A stretch of 39,208 nt of DNA from GCA-2770975 sp050248915. Its GTDB lineage: Bacteria > Cyanobacteriota > Sericytochromatia > UBA7694. The first letter of the stretch is position 1; each line of letters begins with the position of its first letter. The stretch covers positions 1-39,208 of the forward strand of contig JBFWRL010000037.1 of assembly GCA_050248915.1 (NCBI GenBank), read 5' to 3'. Shown here one piece after another: positions 17,720 through 25,420 of this stretch. The notes below the pieces were generated by a model. It ran no database searches and was not told the origin of the DNA. It was given only the letters and a program-made list of their open reading frames with translations. The translations under genes were made by a program, and so were the position numbers.

Positions 17720-18415
17720 TTATTCTCCCCCAAGTAGATTGTGCGCCTGATCCGGCGGCGCAAAGAACAAAAACAGCATCAGAATATGATCGTGCTCCCA
17801 ATTGCCTGTGGCACTCTTGCGCGCCCGCCACATATAGCCAATATCCAATTGATTGGCCCGATCCATCACATGGCGTACCCCGAGAAAGCTGCGGTTCTGA
17901 TTAAAACCCTGGGGGTATTCCAGAAAGACCTCATTGGCCAGATAGGGAATCCATTCCTGAGACCATCCACTCCAGTTCAGACGCAATAAATTGCGCAAGC
18001 GCCAATTTGAATGGTCTGGAAAATAACGGTACTCCAAACGGGTGCGATCAATCCAGCTCAACTCTGGCAAAAACCTGCCGCGAAAGACCGGCTCAATATT
18101 CAAGCGGTATTCTTGGGTGTTTTTGCCACCGGGCACCCCCACATAAATAATATCTCCCAAAAGTCCCAAAGAGAAGTGGGGGTTGAATTCCCATTGAGGG
18201 CCCACACTGTAGCGCAAAATGCCCAACCCACTCTCAAAACGGGGGGCCAATTGGGCAATGGTAAAGACATTTAAACGCCTGGGGATCCAAACTTGATCAT
18301 TGTTTTGAATTGGAATGCGCACATCGACAGCCTGCCAGGATTCGACATCCGCCCAGGCGGGCAGACTCAGCCAAAACAGGTTTAGTAAGAGCAGAAAAGC
18401 GTATAAGCGTTTCAT
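17720..18415 (-). CDS. DUF2490-like outer-membrane beta-barrel protein
   Basis: A clear Sec signal peptide (MKRLYAFLLLLNLFWLSLPAWA, cut after AWA) precedes about 210 residues of alternating aromatic and polar residues: RFESGLGILRYSVGPQWEF, RTRLEYRYF, WRLRNLLRLNW, YLANEVFLEY and NRSFLGVRHVM. This layout (Arg-rich strands, E-Y-R-Y, ANEVFLEYPQGFNQNR) fits the DUF2490 family of small barrels. Position in the outer membrane is inferred. ATG 18415 has AAGGAT nine bases upstream. First gene of a two-gene unit with the diheme cytochrome; its promoter overlaps an inverted repeat (18432-18450). It could act as a porin for the cytochrome substrate, but this is a guess. Confidence 0.8.
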   Translation of the reverse strand: MKRLYAFLLLLNLFWLSLPAWADVESWQAVDVRIPIQNNDQVWIPRRLNVFTIAQLAPRFESGLGILRYSVGPQWEFNPHFSLGLLGDIIYVGVPGGKNTQEYRLNIEPVFRGRFLPELSWIDRTRLEYRYFPDHSNWRLRNLLRLNWSGWSQEWIPYLANEVFLEYPQGFNQNRSFLGVRHVMDRANQLDIGYMWRARKSATGNWEHDHILMLFLFFAPPDQAHNLLGGE

Positions 18416-18431
18416 ATTTTAAGATCCTTAT

Positions 18432-18450
18432 TACTATACCCAGTATAGTA
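18432..18450. promoter_or_regulatory. Perfect inverted repeat, probable operator of the barrel-cytochrome unit
   Basis: TACTATAC and GTATAGTA (8-bp arms, 3-bp CCA spacer) lie 17-35 bases upstream of the start at 18415. The repeat covers the predicted -10 box, the usual place for repressor action. The regulator is not in the window. Confidence 0.55.
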
Positions 18451-18473
18451 TATTAGTGAGATAAAATTTGCAA
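18445..18473 (-). promoter_or_regulatory. Predicted promoter of the barrel-cytochrome unit
   Basis: On the minus strand TTGCAA (18473-18468), a 17-base spacer, then TACTAT (18450-18445). TATACT at 18452-18447 is an alternative -10 with a 15-base spacer. Both sit in or next to the inverted repeat. Confidence 0.4.
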
Positions 18474-18620
18474 GCCTTTGTAATAAATTTGTGGATAACC
18501 AAAAGAACACCGTTTTTTAACTTAATGTTACATAAATGATAAGAAATAATTATGAGCCCCCTACCGATAGAGTATGTATAAATCAAATCTAAATTCGTAG
18601 AGAGTGAGACTTTATTCAAA

Positions 18621-20018
18621 ATGGGAAATATTTCTTCAACCAACAACCAACCCCTGGTCAATACCCAGAATCTGCAGAAACCCGCTGCAACTAAGCCTGA
18701 ATTGGGCAAATCCACCTTAGAAAAATTTGGCGACACCAAACTCGGCACCTTTTACAAAGACAGCCCCGTACTCTCGGGTGTGGCCACTGGCATCACCGCT
18801 CTCGGTGTGGTCGGTTTGGGAATTCAAAATCGTGGCCTGGGCGAATTGCTCTTCAGCCGGGGTACCGGTGGTGTTTTGGCTGGCGGCACCGGAGCCGTGC
18901 TCTTGGAAGATGGCATTAAAGATATTCGCGAAGGCAGTGAACTCAAAGGCAGTATCAAAGCCGGTGTCGGTGGCATTGGTGTGCTCGGCGGCGCCGAACT
19001 CTTGACCAAAATACCTGTTTTGAGCAAACCCGTCGAAGTCGTGTTTAAAAATGGCTTTGCCACCGGTGGTACGGCCTTGGCTGCCGGTTCTGCTTATATG
19101 ATCAAAGAAGGTGTTGAAGACCTCGCCAATGGAGACAAGCTGGCAGGCGGCCTGAAGACCGCAGCAGGTGCTGTGGGTGGACTCGGTGCCACAGAATTGG
19201 TGGGCCGTCAATTTGGCAAAAGCCTGATTATCGATCCCCTGGTCAAACTCTCTTCCACCAAAGCCGCTCAAACCACAGGTGCAGCCCTCGGTGGGGTTGC
19301 TGCCGCTGGTTTAATGACAGATGGAGCCAAACGTCTGGCTGAAAATGGTTCTTTCTTAAACGATGCCGCTGGTCTGGCTGAAGTCGCTGGCGGAGCCCTC
19401 TTGGCCACAGGCAGTACCAGTTTGGCCGGTCATGCCCTGGGTTCAGAAGCCATGCAGGCCGTGATGCCCAAAACAGCCAAACACCTCGGTGGTGCGGCAT
19501 TGGTCGGCACCAGCTATGTACTCGGCAAAGAAGCGATCAGAAATCTGAGTGAAAATGGCGTGACCTATTTGGGCACCGCCGCCGCCACCGGTGCAGCCCT
19601 CTCCGCCCTGGGTGCCGCTGAGACCTTTGGTGTCAGCCGGGCCTTTAGCAAAGGCGGTCAATTCGCCGCTGCAGCAGGTGTGGGTATCGCTTCGGGCCTG
19701 CTCGCCAAAGGAGCCATCGATGACCTGAGTGCAGGCAAATTGCACGAAGGTGCCCTGAAAGGCTTTGGCGCTGTGGTCGGTGGCGGCGCAGCTCTGGCTC
19801 TGGCTGATGTCCCCGGTGTTCGCCAAGTCGGTGAAAAAGTACTCAAAGGCGCTTGGGAAGGTGTCATTGCCCCTGTCGGTGAGTTTGCTGTCAAAAATCC
19901 CCTGGTCGCCATCCCCCTGGCTGTGGGCGGTGCTTATGCCGTCTACAAACTGACCAACACGGGTGACAAAGCTGAACAGGCTGAAGCCCCCCAGGCCAAA
20001 CCTGCCACCGAAAAATAA
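18621..20018 (+). CDS. Five-fold glycine-rich hydrophobic repeat protein (465 aa)
   Basis: Not recognised as a named family. After a polar N-terminal tail (MGNISSTNNQPLVNTQNLQK) there are five related segments at about residues 82-130, 149-196, 219-270, 289-338 and 348-397. Each has a Gly/Ala-rich hydrophobic helix, a polar turn such as KEGVEDLANGDKL or AKGAIDDLSAGKL, and a second Gly/Ala helix, some ending GGLGATEL. Glycine-zipper-type hairpins that pack in or on a membrane are plausible. The C-terminus is Lys/Ala/Pro-rich. There is no classical signal peptide. The N-terminus resembles that of the 1573-residue protein (MGNIGSSTPSYFNTP). A single-gene unit with its own strong terminator; the ribosome binding site is weak (AGAGAGTGAG, about 12 bases upstream). 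Confidence 0.85.
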   Translation: MGNISSTNNQPLVNTQNLQKPAATKPELGKSTLEKFGDTKLGTFYKDSPVLSGVATGITALGVVGLGIQNRGLGELLFSRGTGGVLAGGTGAVLLEDGIKDIREGSELKGSIKAGVGGIGVLGGAELLTKIPVLSKPVEVVFKNGFATGGTALAAGSAYMIKEGVEDLANGDKLAGGLKTAAGAVGGLGATELVGRQFGKSLIIDPLVKLSSTKAAQTTGAALGGVAAAGLMTDGAKRLAENGSFLNDAAGLAEVAGGALLATGSTSLAGHALGSEAMQAVMPKTAKHLGGAALVGTSYVLGKEAIRNLSENGVTYLGTAAATGAALSALGAAETFGVSRAFSKGGQFAAAAGVGIASGLLAKGAIDDLSAGKLHEGALKGFGAVVGGGAALALADVPGVRQVGEKVLKGAWEGVIAPVGEFAVKNPLVAIPLAVGGAYAVYKLTNTGDKAEQAEAPQAKPATEK

Positions 20019-20029
20019 ACCTTGATTTT

Positions 20030-20066
20030 AAAGACCCCGTTTGACTGACGTCAAACGGGGTCTTTT
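20030..20066 (+). terminator. Strong rho-independent terminator
   Basis: A perfect 16-bp stem (AAAGACCCCGTTTGAC with its complement at 20050-20065), a TGAC loop and a TTTT run. It lies 11 bases after the stop of the five-fold repeat gene. Confidence 0.9.
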
Positions 20067-20171
20067 GCATCGAAACGGTTTTTCTGCCTGGATTTCGGGC
20101 TAAAGCCTGTGCTATTCTGGACTTATAACTGCCTCTGTCAATGATTGCAAGCCAAACTTGGGGGCCCCAAA

Positions 20172-22094
20172 GTGAAACTGGTCTTTTACTACCCGTGTGA
20201 ATTTGCCCACGCCCATGCCACCATCCATGGGCCGATGGGCCTAACCTATATCGCCGCCCATTTACAAAAAGAACTGGGGGTCGAAGACGTCAAAATTGAG
20301 GTAGATATCGATCAGGTCTTGGCCCACAAACCCGATTTGGTTGGGGTTTCTTCGTATACCCAGACCTATCCCAAAGCCCTGGCAGGGGCTTGGCGGGTCA
20401 AAAAAGAACTGGGTGTGCCGGTCATGTTGGGCGGGCCGCATATGAACGCCATGCCCGAAAACCTGCCTCTGGGTGGCCCTTTTGACGTTGGGGCTTATGG
20501 CGAAGGTGAACACACGGCTGTGGAACTTGTGCGTCGCTTGCTGCAAGACCAGTGGAACCCCACCGCCTTTGCTGAAATTCCGGGTGTGATCTTTTATGAC
20601 GAAGACAGGCAACAGGTCAAAACCGCCCGCAAAGAAGAGACCGATCACCTCGACACCCTTTGTTATCCCCGGCGCGAATTGTTGCAGGCCTGGTTTCCAC
20701 CCCAGGGAAAAGTCGGACAGTGGCGGCAGGGATTGTATACTTCCCGCGATTGCCCCTTTCGCTGCCGTTTTTGCATTCACAGCACGGTTCAAGGCATGCC
20801 CCGCTACCACAGCGTGGAGCGGGTGATCAGCGAATTGGAACAGATTATTCGCGATTACCCCGACCAGAAAATTGTCACAATCTACGACGATATTTTTGTG
20901 GTTTCAAAAAAGCGCCTGATTGAGCTGACCGATGCCATCCGAGACGCAGGTATTCACAAACGCCTGGGATTTGTCGCCATGATCAAACCCAGCACCTTCA
21001 ATCACGAGATCGCCCTCTTGCTCAAAGACATGAATGTCAAATTGATCTCCTTTGGCTTTGAAACCGGCAGCGCTGAGGTGCTCAAATACCTCAAAGGCCG
21101 GGGGGCCCGGCTCAGTCAGCACCAAGAGTCTTTGGATATCTGCAAAAATCTGAATATTCGCACCACCGGCTATTTTATTATGGGCAGTCCGATCGAAACC
21201 CAGCAAGACCTCGCCAAAACCTATTGGTTTATCCGCCACAATATCCATGAGTTGCACACGGCGGGCATGTTTTGCCTGATCCCCTTCCCCGGCACCCGCT
21301 TTTGGAGTGATTATCAAGAATACACGGGCAAAACCCCCGATTATTTGGGCTGGGAAGTCTTTGACCACAAGTTTATGGACTGGGATGAAGGTTATCCCTT
21401 TTTTATCAACCAGCACTACAGCCCCGCATTTCTGCAAAACGCCTACCGTGAATTTGCCAAGCTGCGTCCCCGTCTGGCCTCGGACTTACATTGGGAGCGC
21501 GAAGAAGAGCGCGTAATGGGGTATAAACGGGCCCTCTACAACTATCTCCGCCCGATTATCGGCGAAAAAACCCAATTGCTTGAAATTGCCGCTTATGCCA
21601 ATAGCTATTACGAATGGAGCATCTATTACGAGATGCCCGTGCAACTTTACCCCCTCAACAATCCCGAGCGGAGTTTGCCCAAGACACCCGTAGATGCACT
21701 TTATTTGAACCACTGCCTCGAAGACCAGCCGGATCCATTGGCTTTCATCCAGAATCTCTTGAGCCAAGTTGAGGTCAATGGGCCGATTTATCTCAGTTTT
21801 TACAATGCCCTGTTTTTGCCCGTAATCGAACGACTGCTCTCAGGCCAGACCCCAGATATTTTTGAGCCGCCCTATTGGCAGAACCAGCGCAAATTGTTTA
21901 GCTTTCCGCAGATGCTCAAGCTGCTCAAACAGGCAGGCTTAGAAATGACCGATGTCTACCGCAATCCCCAGCCTTTGGACGCCAGCAGTGAATTTTCGCG
22001 TTTGGTCCCCCCCCTCTTGCAGCAATTGGCCCACCCAGAATTGGCGCGCGAAATGAATATCTACAGCTATTTTCTGGTTTTGCAAAAAACCTAA
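20172..22094 (+). CDS. B12-binding radical SAM protein with methyltransferase-like C-terminus
   Basis: A Class B-type radical SAM enzyme; substrate unknown. GTG 20172 gives MKLVFYYPC, typical of this family, with GGGGG about seven bases upstream; an in-frame TTG at 20145 would add nine untypical residues. The N-terminal part (to about 140) is a cobalamin-binding-like fold with LVGVSSYTQTYPKAL and VMLGGPHMNAMPE; as in many relatives it lacks DxHxxG. C194-PFR-C198-RF-C201 is the CxxxCxxC that binds the [4Fe-4S] cluster, followed by FGFETGSAEVLKYLKGRG and GYFIMGSPIET. Residues about 460-640 look like a degenerate class I methyltransferase (VDALYLNHCLEDQPDP, FSFPQMLKLLKQAGLEMTDV) but the glycine-rich SAM loop is not evident. 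Relatives act in modification of lipids, tetrapyrroles or secondary metabolites. Confidence 0.88.
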   Translation: MKLVFYYPCEFAHAHATIHGPMGLTYIAAHLQKELGVEDVKIEVDIDQVLAHKPDLVGVSSYTQTYPKALAGAWRVKKELGVPVMLGGPHMNAMPENLPLGGPFDVGAYGEGEHTAVELVRRLLQDQWNPTAFAEIPGVIFYDEDRQQVKTARKEETDHLDTLCYPRRELLQAWFPPQGKVGQWRQGLYTSRDCPFRCRFCIHSTVQGMPRYHSVERVISELEQIIRDYPDQKIVTIYDDIFVVSKKRLIELTDAIRDAGIHKRLGFVAMIKPSTFNHEIALLLKDMNVKLISFGFETGSAEVLKYLKGRGARLSQHQESLDICKNLNIRTTGYFIMGSPIETQQDLAKTYWFIRHNIHELHTAGMFCLIPFPGTRFWSDYQEYTGKTPDYLGWEVFDHKFMDWDEGYPFFINQHYSPAFLQNAYREFAKLRPRLASDLHWEREEERVMGYKRALYNYLRPIIGEKTQLLEIAAYANSYYEWSIYYEMPVQLYPLNNPERSLPKTPVDALYLNHCLEDQPDPLAFIQNLLSQVEVNGPIYLSFYNALFLPVIERLLSGQTPDIFEPPYWQNQRKLFSFPQMLKLLKQAGLEMTDVYRNPQPLDASSEFSRLVPPLLQQLAHPELAREMNIYSYFLVLQKT

Positions 22095-22251
22095 ATGCGG
22101 ATTAAGCAGATTAACCCACTGCTAAGCCGGTTAAGGCAAAGCAAAGATACGAACAAGCCTTGGCTAAATGCCGCAAGCGCAGGCAAAAGTCCAGCTACAA
22201 CCTTTTTATCAGAAGCGTAAATTGAGAGAAAATGGAAAGAGGAATCCCAAA
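22095..22251 (+). other. 157-base leader without a gene
   Basis: No gene is seen. It holds near repeats of GATTAA (GATTAAGCA, then GATTAACCCA) and short imperfect inverted repeats such as AGCAG/CTGCT. No riboswitch class could be assigned. The end carries AAAGAGGAA, the ribosome binding site of the next gene. Confidence 0.35.
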
Positions 22252-23016
22252 ATGTCAGATCTTCGCATCGGCAACGCCAGTTTAAGTGTAGAAGGCATCC
22301 GCCCCCTGAAAAAAGACGTTCAAATCGACGACAAACTCAAAAGCCAGTTGTCCAAAGATGGCTTTGACTCCATCATCTTCAAAAAAGGCGACGAAATGTT
22401 TATCGCCTACCAGAAAAATATGAAGCTCGACAACCTCAAGCTCAACCCCGATATCAACACCTTTGACGTGAACTCCGCTTACGATATGGGCCAGATGTCC
22501 GTTGATGGTGACGCCGTGCAAGTATTGCATGTCGATGACGAAAACAAAGATTCTTTCTGGGTCGCTCCATATAAAAGTGTGGCCAATGGCGTTAAAAGCT
22601 TGATCAATAATCCCTTTGGTAAAGCCGCTGTTTTGGGCTTTGTCGGCGGAGCCACCACCGCTTTGGTGGGTCAACATACAAGCAAAGTAGGCGAACGGGT
22701 TTTTAATGCCACCGTCTTGGGAACGGCTGGAGGCAGTATCATTGGCGGTCTCAAAGCCGGTGCTGAAAGTGACAAGCCTGAATTCTGGGATACCGGTGCA
22801 GGTTTAGGTTCCGCAGCATTGGGCTATGGCGCAGGCGCTTTGGTTGCCACTGGTGCTGATGAATTGGTCAAGTTGGCCGCTCAGAACGGCAAAGTAGCGG
22901 CCATGAGTGTGGGTATCGCAGCTGTAGTGGTAGGAACAGGCATTGCCATCGACGCCATGTCTGACAATGGCAAACCGGCTACCTACCGCGTGATCAACCA
23001 GATCTCCGCCAAATAA
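22252..23016 (+). CDS. Two-part protein with glycine-rich hydrophobic C-terminal half (254 aa)
   Basis: Not recognised. ATG 22252 has AAAGAGGAA at proper spacing; an in-frame ATG at 22168 would add a basic stretch with no ribosome binding site. Residues 1-115 are polar and probably beta-rich (MSDLRIGNASLSVEGIRPL, GFDSIIFKKGDEMFIAYQK). Residues about 125-240 hold three Gly/Ala hydrophobic helices (AAVLGFVGGATTALVG, ATVLGTAGGSIIGGLKAGAE, AAMSVGIAAVVVGTGIAI) with glycine spacing like that of the five-fold repeat protein upstream. No signal peptide. A membrane-associated or membrane-inserting protein is plausible. It has its own terminator. Confidence 0.8.
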   Translation: MSDLRIGNASLSVEGIRPLKKDVQIDDKLKSQLSKDGFDSIIFKKGDEMFIAYQKNMKLDNLKLNPDINTFDVNSAYDMGQMSVDGDAVQVLHVDDENKDSFWVAPYKSVANGVKSLINNPFGKAAVLGFVGGATTALVGQHTSKVGERVFNATVLGTAGGSIIGGLKAGAESDKPEFWDTGAGLGSAALGYGAGALVATGADELVKLAAQNGKVAAMSVGIAAVVVGTGIAIDAMSDNGKPATYRVINQISAK

Positions 23017-23056
23017 ACAATTTCAATTTTTCTTTCCTTTTGCTCTCTCATCTAAT

Positions 23057-23083
23057 GCCCGTGGCCTCTGCCACGGGCTTTTT
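23057..23083 (+). terminator. Rho-independent terminator
   Basis: A 9-bp stem (GCCCGTGGC/GCCACGGGC), a CTCT loop and a TTTTT run, 40 bases after the preceding stop. Confidence 0.9.
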
Positions 23084-23105
23084 ATTGGCAGTTTTGTTAA
23101 CAGAA

Positions 23106-23615
23106 TCAATGAATCAAATGGTGAATATGCCCCAAGAACGAGCGGGGTTGACCGGACTTGAGCCCTTTTTGCGCGGCCCGCAAGACCTGACGCAGGGCTT
23201 GGCGCACGTCTGAACGGGAGAAGTCACGCAAGCTCAATTCCAGGCGCAGTGCGGCTTGAATTGTGCCTGCCAACCCCGATTGGGGAGGCTCTGGTTTCAT
23301 GGAAAGCGCCTCCAGGGCTGTGACGGCGTCTTGATCGCGCAGGGCGTGTTCGCTCATGTGATCTTGCAGGGCCAGAATAAATTCAACCGTTGTGCCCAGC
23401 CCCTCGACAGCAGGAGCGGAGGCAGATTTCTCAGCGTACAATTGCTCTAAGGGCAAAAGTCCCAGGTGCAAGCCCTCTGAAATGACCACCTGATCGCTGG
23501 TCAGGCCTGTGCCTTCACGGCTGAGCAGGGCCATGCTCCAAGAGACATTGACCTTTTCGGGAGGGGCAAACCCTGTTTTTTCAATGAGGGTGTTGAGCAG
23601 CGCAGAATCAGACAT
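23106..23615 (-). CDS. Uncharacterised protein (169 aa)
   Basis: Not recognised. It has an alternating N-terminal part (VSWSMALLSREGTGLTSDQV) and helical later parts (TVEFILALQDHMSEHAL; SDVRQALRQVLRAAQKGL), ending in a His-rich tail (FLGHIHHLIH). No signal peptide or membrane segment. ATG 23615 has AGGAG seven bases upstream, a strong site. It follows the possible DNA-binding protein on the same strand after 54 bases, so the two may form a unit. Confidence 0.75.
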   Translation of the reverse strand: MSDSALLNTLIEKTGFAPPEKVNVSWSMALLSREGTGLTSDQVVISEGLHLGLLPLEQLYAEKSASAPAVEGLGTTVEFILALQDHMSEHALRDQDAVTALEALSMKPEPPQSGLAGTIQAALRLELSLRDFSRSDVRQALRQVLRAAQKGLKSGQPRSFLGHIHHLIH

Positions 23616-23669
23616 AGCGGAACTCCTGACAGTTTTTGCTATCAGTGTACCCCAATTGGGAGAGAGGGA

Positions 23670-24473
23670 TCAGGACTCAGCGAGGTATTGATCCAACATC
23701 GCCAGACTTTCGCGCATTTTGTCGCGGGTGCGCTTGAGGGTGTCGAGTTCAAATTGGTCAATATTCTCTTCCAACATGCGCAATTGGTGCATCAAAGAAC
23801 CCGGTACCCCTTTGATCAGGTTTTCGCGGAAGCCGGGGTTCTTGTGCTTTTGCACCATGCGGCCCAGTTCACGGGTGGTCATATCGATCACGTTTTTGTA
23901 TTCGTTTTCGTGAATCGGAAAGCGTTTGGCAAGAATGTCTTTGCGCTCTTCTTGGTCGAGTTGGGCAATCATCATCATTTTGGTGGTGCCCAACGGCTCG
24001 AGGGTTTTGATCTCATCGGGAGACATATAGGCAATGCGTTTTAGCCGGGTGAGGTAAGAGTATTCCAACTCGTTAAAATAATTCAAAGAATAATCTTTAA
24101 AACTGCGGTAGCCCAGCGCCAAATAGAGCTTTTTCTCTTCGAGATAACGCAAATAAAAGGCCACCAGGGTATTCTTTTTGACCAGGTCTTGCGCCATCGA
24201 GCGAATTTCAAACGACAGCCCCAGGGCATCGCGCTGTTTTTTCTCGAGAAAATGGCCAAACAGTGTGCGCGCCTGTTCGGGAATGTCTACCCGCGACAAG
24301 GTCGGCAAAGCCTGGGCAATCATTGCCCGGTGGCGGTCGAGGATTTCAGGGATGCGCTTTTTGACTTCGCGGTACGAATAGAGCGAAATCGGTTTTTCGG
24401 GCATAGCCAGAGAGCCAGCCTCAATAAAACTGAGCTGGGAGGGTTCTTCTAAAGGCAGTGGTTCGGCACTCAT
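23670..24473 (-). CDS. Possible helix-turn-helix DNA-binding protein (267 aa)
   Basis: Not assigned to a named family. The middle (about residues 105-165) reads LYLALGYRSFKDYSLNYFNELEYSYLTRL followed by LGTTKMMMIAQLDQEER. This resembles the GY-x-SF-x-(E/D)-Y ... helix-turn-helix seen in small phage- and plasmid-type DNA-binding proteins, so DNA binding is suggested, not shown. The C-terminal 60 residues are a charged coiled coil (LMHQLRMLEENIDQFELD). Start 24473 (MSAEPLPLEEP) is preferred to an upstream in-frame ATG that overlaps nothing useful; no clear Shine-Dalgarno sequence is seen, but TACAAT lies about 15 bases upstream. Confidence 0.72.
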   Translation of the reverse strand: MSAEPLPLEEPSQLSFIEAGSLAMPEKPISLYSYREVKKRIPEILDRHRAMIAQALPTLSRVDIPEQARTLFGHFLEKKQRDALGLSFEIRSMAQDLVKKNTLVAFYLRYLEEKKLYLALGYRSFKDYSLNYFNELEYSYLTRLKRIAYMSPDEIKTLEPLGTTKMMMIAQLDQEERKDILAKRFPIHENEYKNVIDMTTRELGRMVQKHKNPGFRENLIKGVPGSLMHQLRMLEENIDQFELDTLKRTRDKMRESLAMLDQYLAES

Positions 24474-24519
24474 GTTGCTATTGTAACAAATGCCCAGATC
24501 TGCGCAAAGGGGCACAGAG

Positions 24520-25410
24520 TCAGGTTTTGCTCAGATCACGCGAATTCGGACTAAACTGACTCAAAAGGGCAAAGCCCAATAAACCCACCCCACCCACACT
24601 TAAAATAGGAATCATGGCAGCCAAAAGCGGGGCCATTCGCCCCTCTGAGCCCAGGACATGGGCCCCAGAATAGACAAAATACCAAGCCAAGACTGGCAAA
24701 AATGTACCCATCGAGAGCAGTTTTAGCCAGAAAAAACGCCAATTGCGCTGCAAGAAGCGAGCACTCAAAAGCCCCCAAAAGGCAAAGGCCAAAGCAGCAA
24801 AAGGCAAGCTGAATTTATTGTAAAAGTCGAGCCAGTCCCGTGGGCTGGGAGCCCCCGTTTCGGGGCCCACAGGCCGGTGCAAATGCCCCCAGGCCTCAGC
24901 GGCAGTCATCTGGCGAATATCCTGTTGGGGTTTAAATACCATATCGTCTGTGCGACTTTCCATCATCAGCTCCTGCAGCTGTTTAACGGTGGCTTGATTG
25001 GCTGCTGGCACAAGATTTTCTTGCACAAACAAGAGCAAAGCACTGAGAAACAGTCCCAGAGTCAGGCTCAGGGCCAAGAGACGGCGGGCCGAGAAATGAT
25101 AAATCTTTTCCCATTTTTTGAGTAAAAACACCACTGGCCAGAGCAAAAGAAGGGGGCCAGAAACGACAAAAATAGCAGGCAAATTCGTCCAGAGCAATTG
25201 CAGTCCCTGCTTGAGAGGTTGCCGAGAAGATCCCAGCAATTCCCAGAAAATAAACAAAGTATTGCCCAGCATCAAAAGCAAAAAACAGCCCAGCAAAGAC
25301 AGGGAGGGCAACCAAGTGGCTGAGAGCAAGAGCTTCAAATCTGAAGGCGTCTCAGGAGGTTCAAAAGAGGGCTCTTCAGAGACAGGTGGCTCAAGTAATG
25401 GGTCTGACAT
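24520..25410 (-). CDS. Compact LptF/LptG-like permease
   Basis: Six membrane segments are seen at about residues 27-50, 65-90, 105-125, 190-215, 225-245 and 255-280, in two groups of three. The second half (KFSLPFAALAFAFWGLLSARFL ... YFVYSGAHVLGSEGRMAPLLAAMIP) and the end of the first half (FVQENLVPAANQATV) match the LptF/LptG pattern of the lipopolysaccharide export ABC transporter in the inner membrane. The periplasmic beta-jellyroll domain, normally 150 or more residues between the two groups, is cut to about 60. Length 296 against the usual 350-370. Start 25410 (MSDPLLEPP) follows the PEBP gene after 10 bases; a longer frame is only its shadow. A true Lpt role is possible but unproven. 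Confidence 0.72.
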   Translation of the reverse strand: MSDPLLEPPVSEEPSFEPPETPSDLKLLLSATWLPSLSLLGCFLLLMLGNTLFIFWELLGSSRQPLKQGLQLLWTNLPAIFVVSGPLLLLWPVVFLLKKWEKIYHFSARRLLALSLTLGLFLSALLLFVQENLVPAANQATVKQLQELMMESRTDDMVFKPQQDIRQMTAAEAWGHLHRPVGPETGAPSPRDWLDFYNKFSLPFAALAFAFWGLLSARFLQRNWRFFWLKLLSMGTFLPVLAWYFVYSGAHVLGSEGRMAPLLAAMIPILSVGGVGLLGFALLSQFSPNSRDLSKT

Positions 25411-25420
25411 GGGATTTCTG

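Noticed and set aside
20145..20171. TTG start at 20145 for the radical SAM gene
   Set aside because: GTG 20172 has GGGGG at good spacing and gives the MKLVFYYP start usual in this family.
22168..22251. Upstream ATG for the 254-residue protein
   Set aside because: No ribosome binding site; the added basic stretch is unlike the rest, while ATG 22252 has AAAGAGGAA.
22095..22251. Cyclic-di-GMP (GEMM) or cobalamin riboswitch
   Set aside because: A few short motifs such as GGCAAAGC recall GEMM, but the paired stems and conserved blocks could not be laid out.
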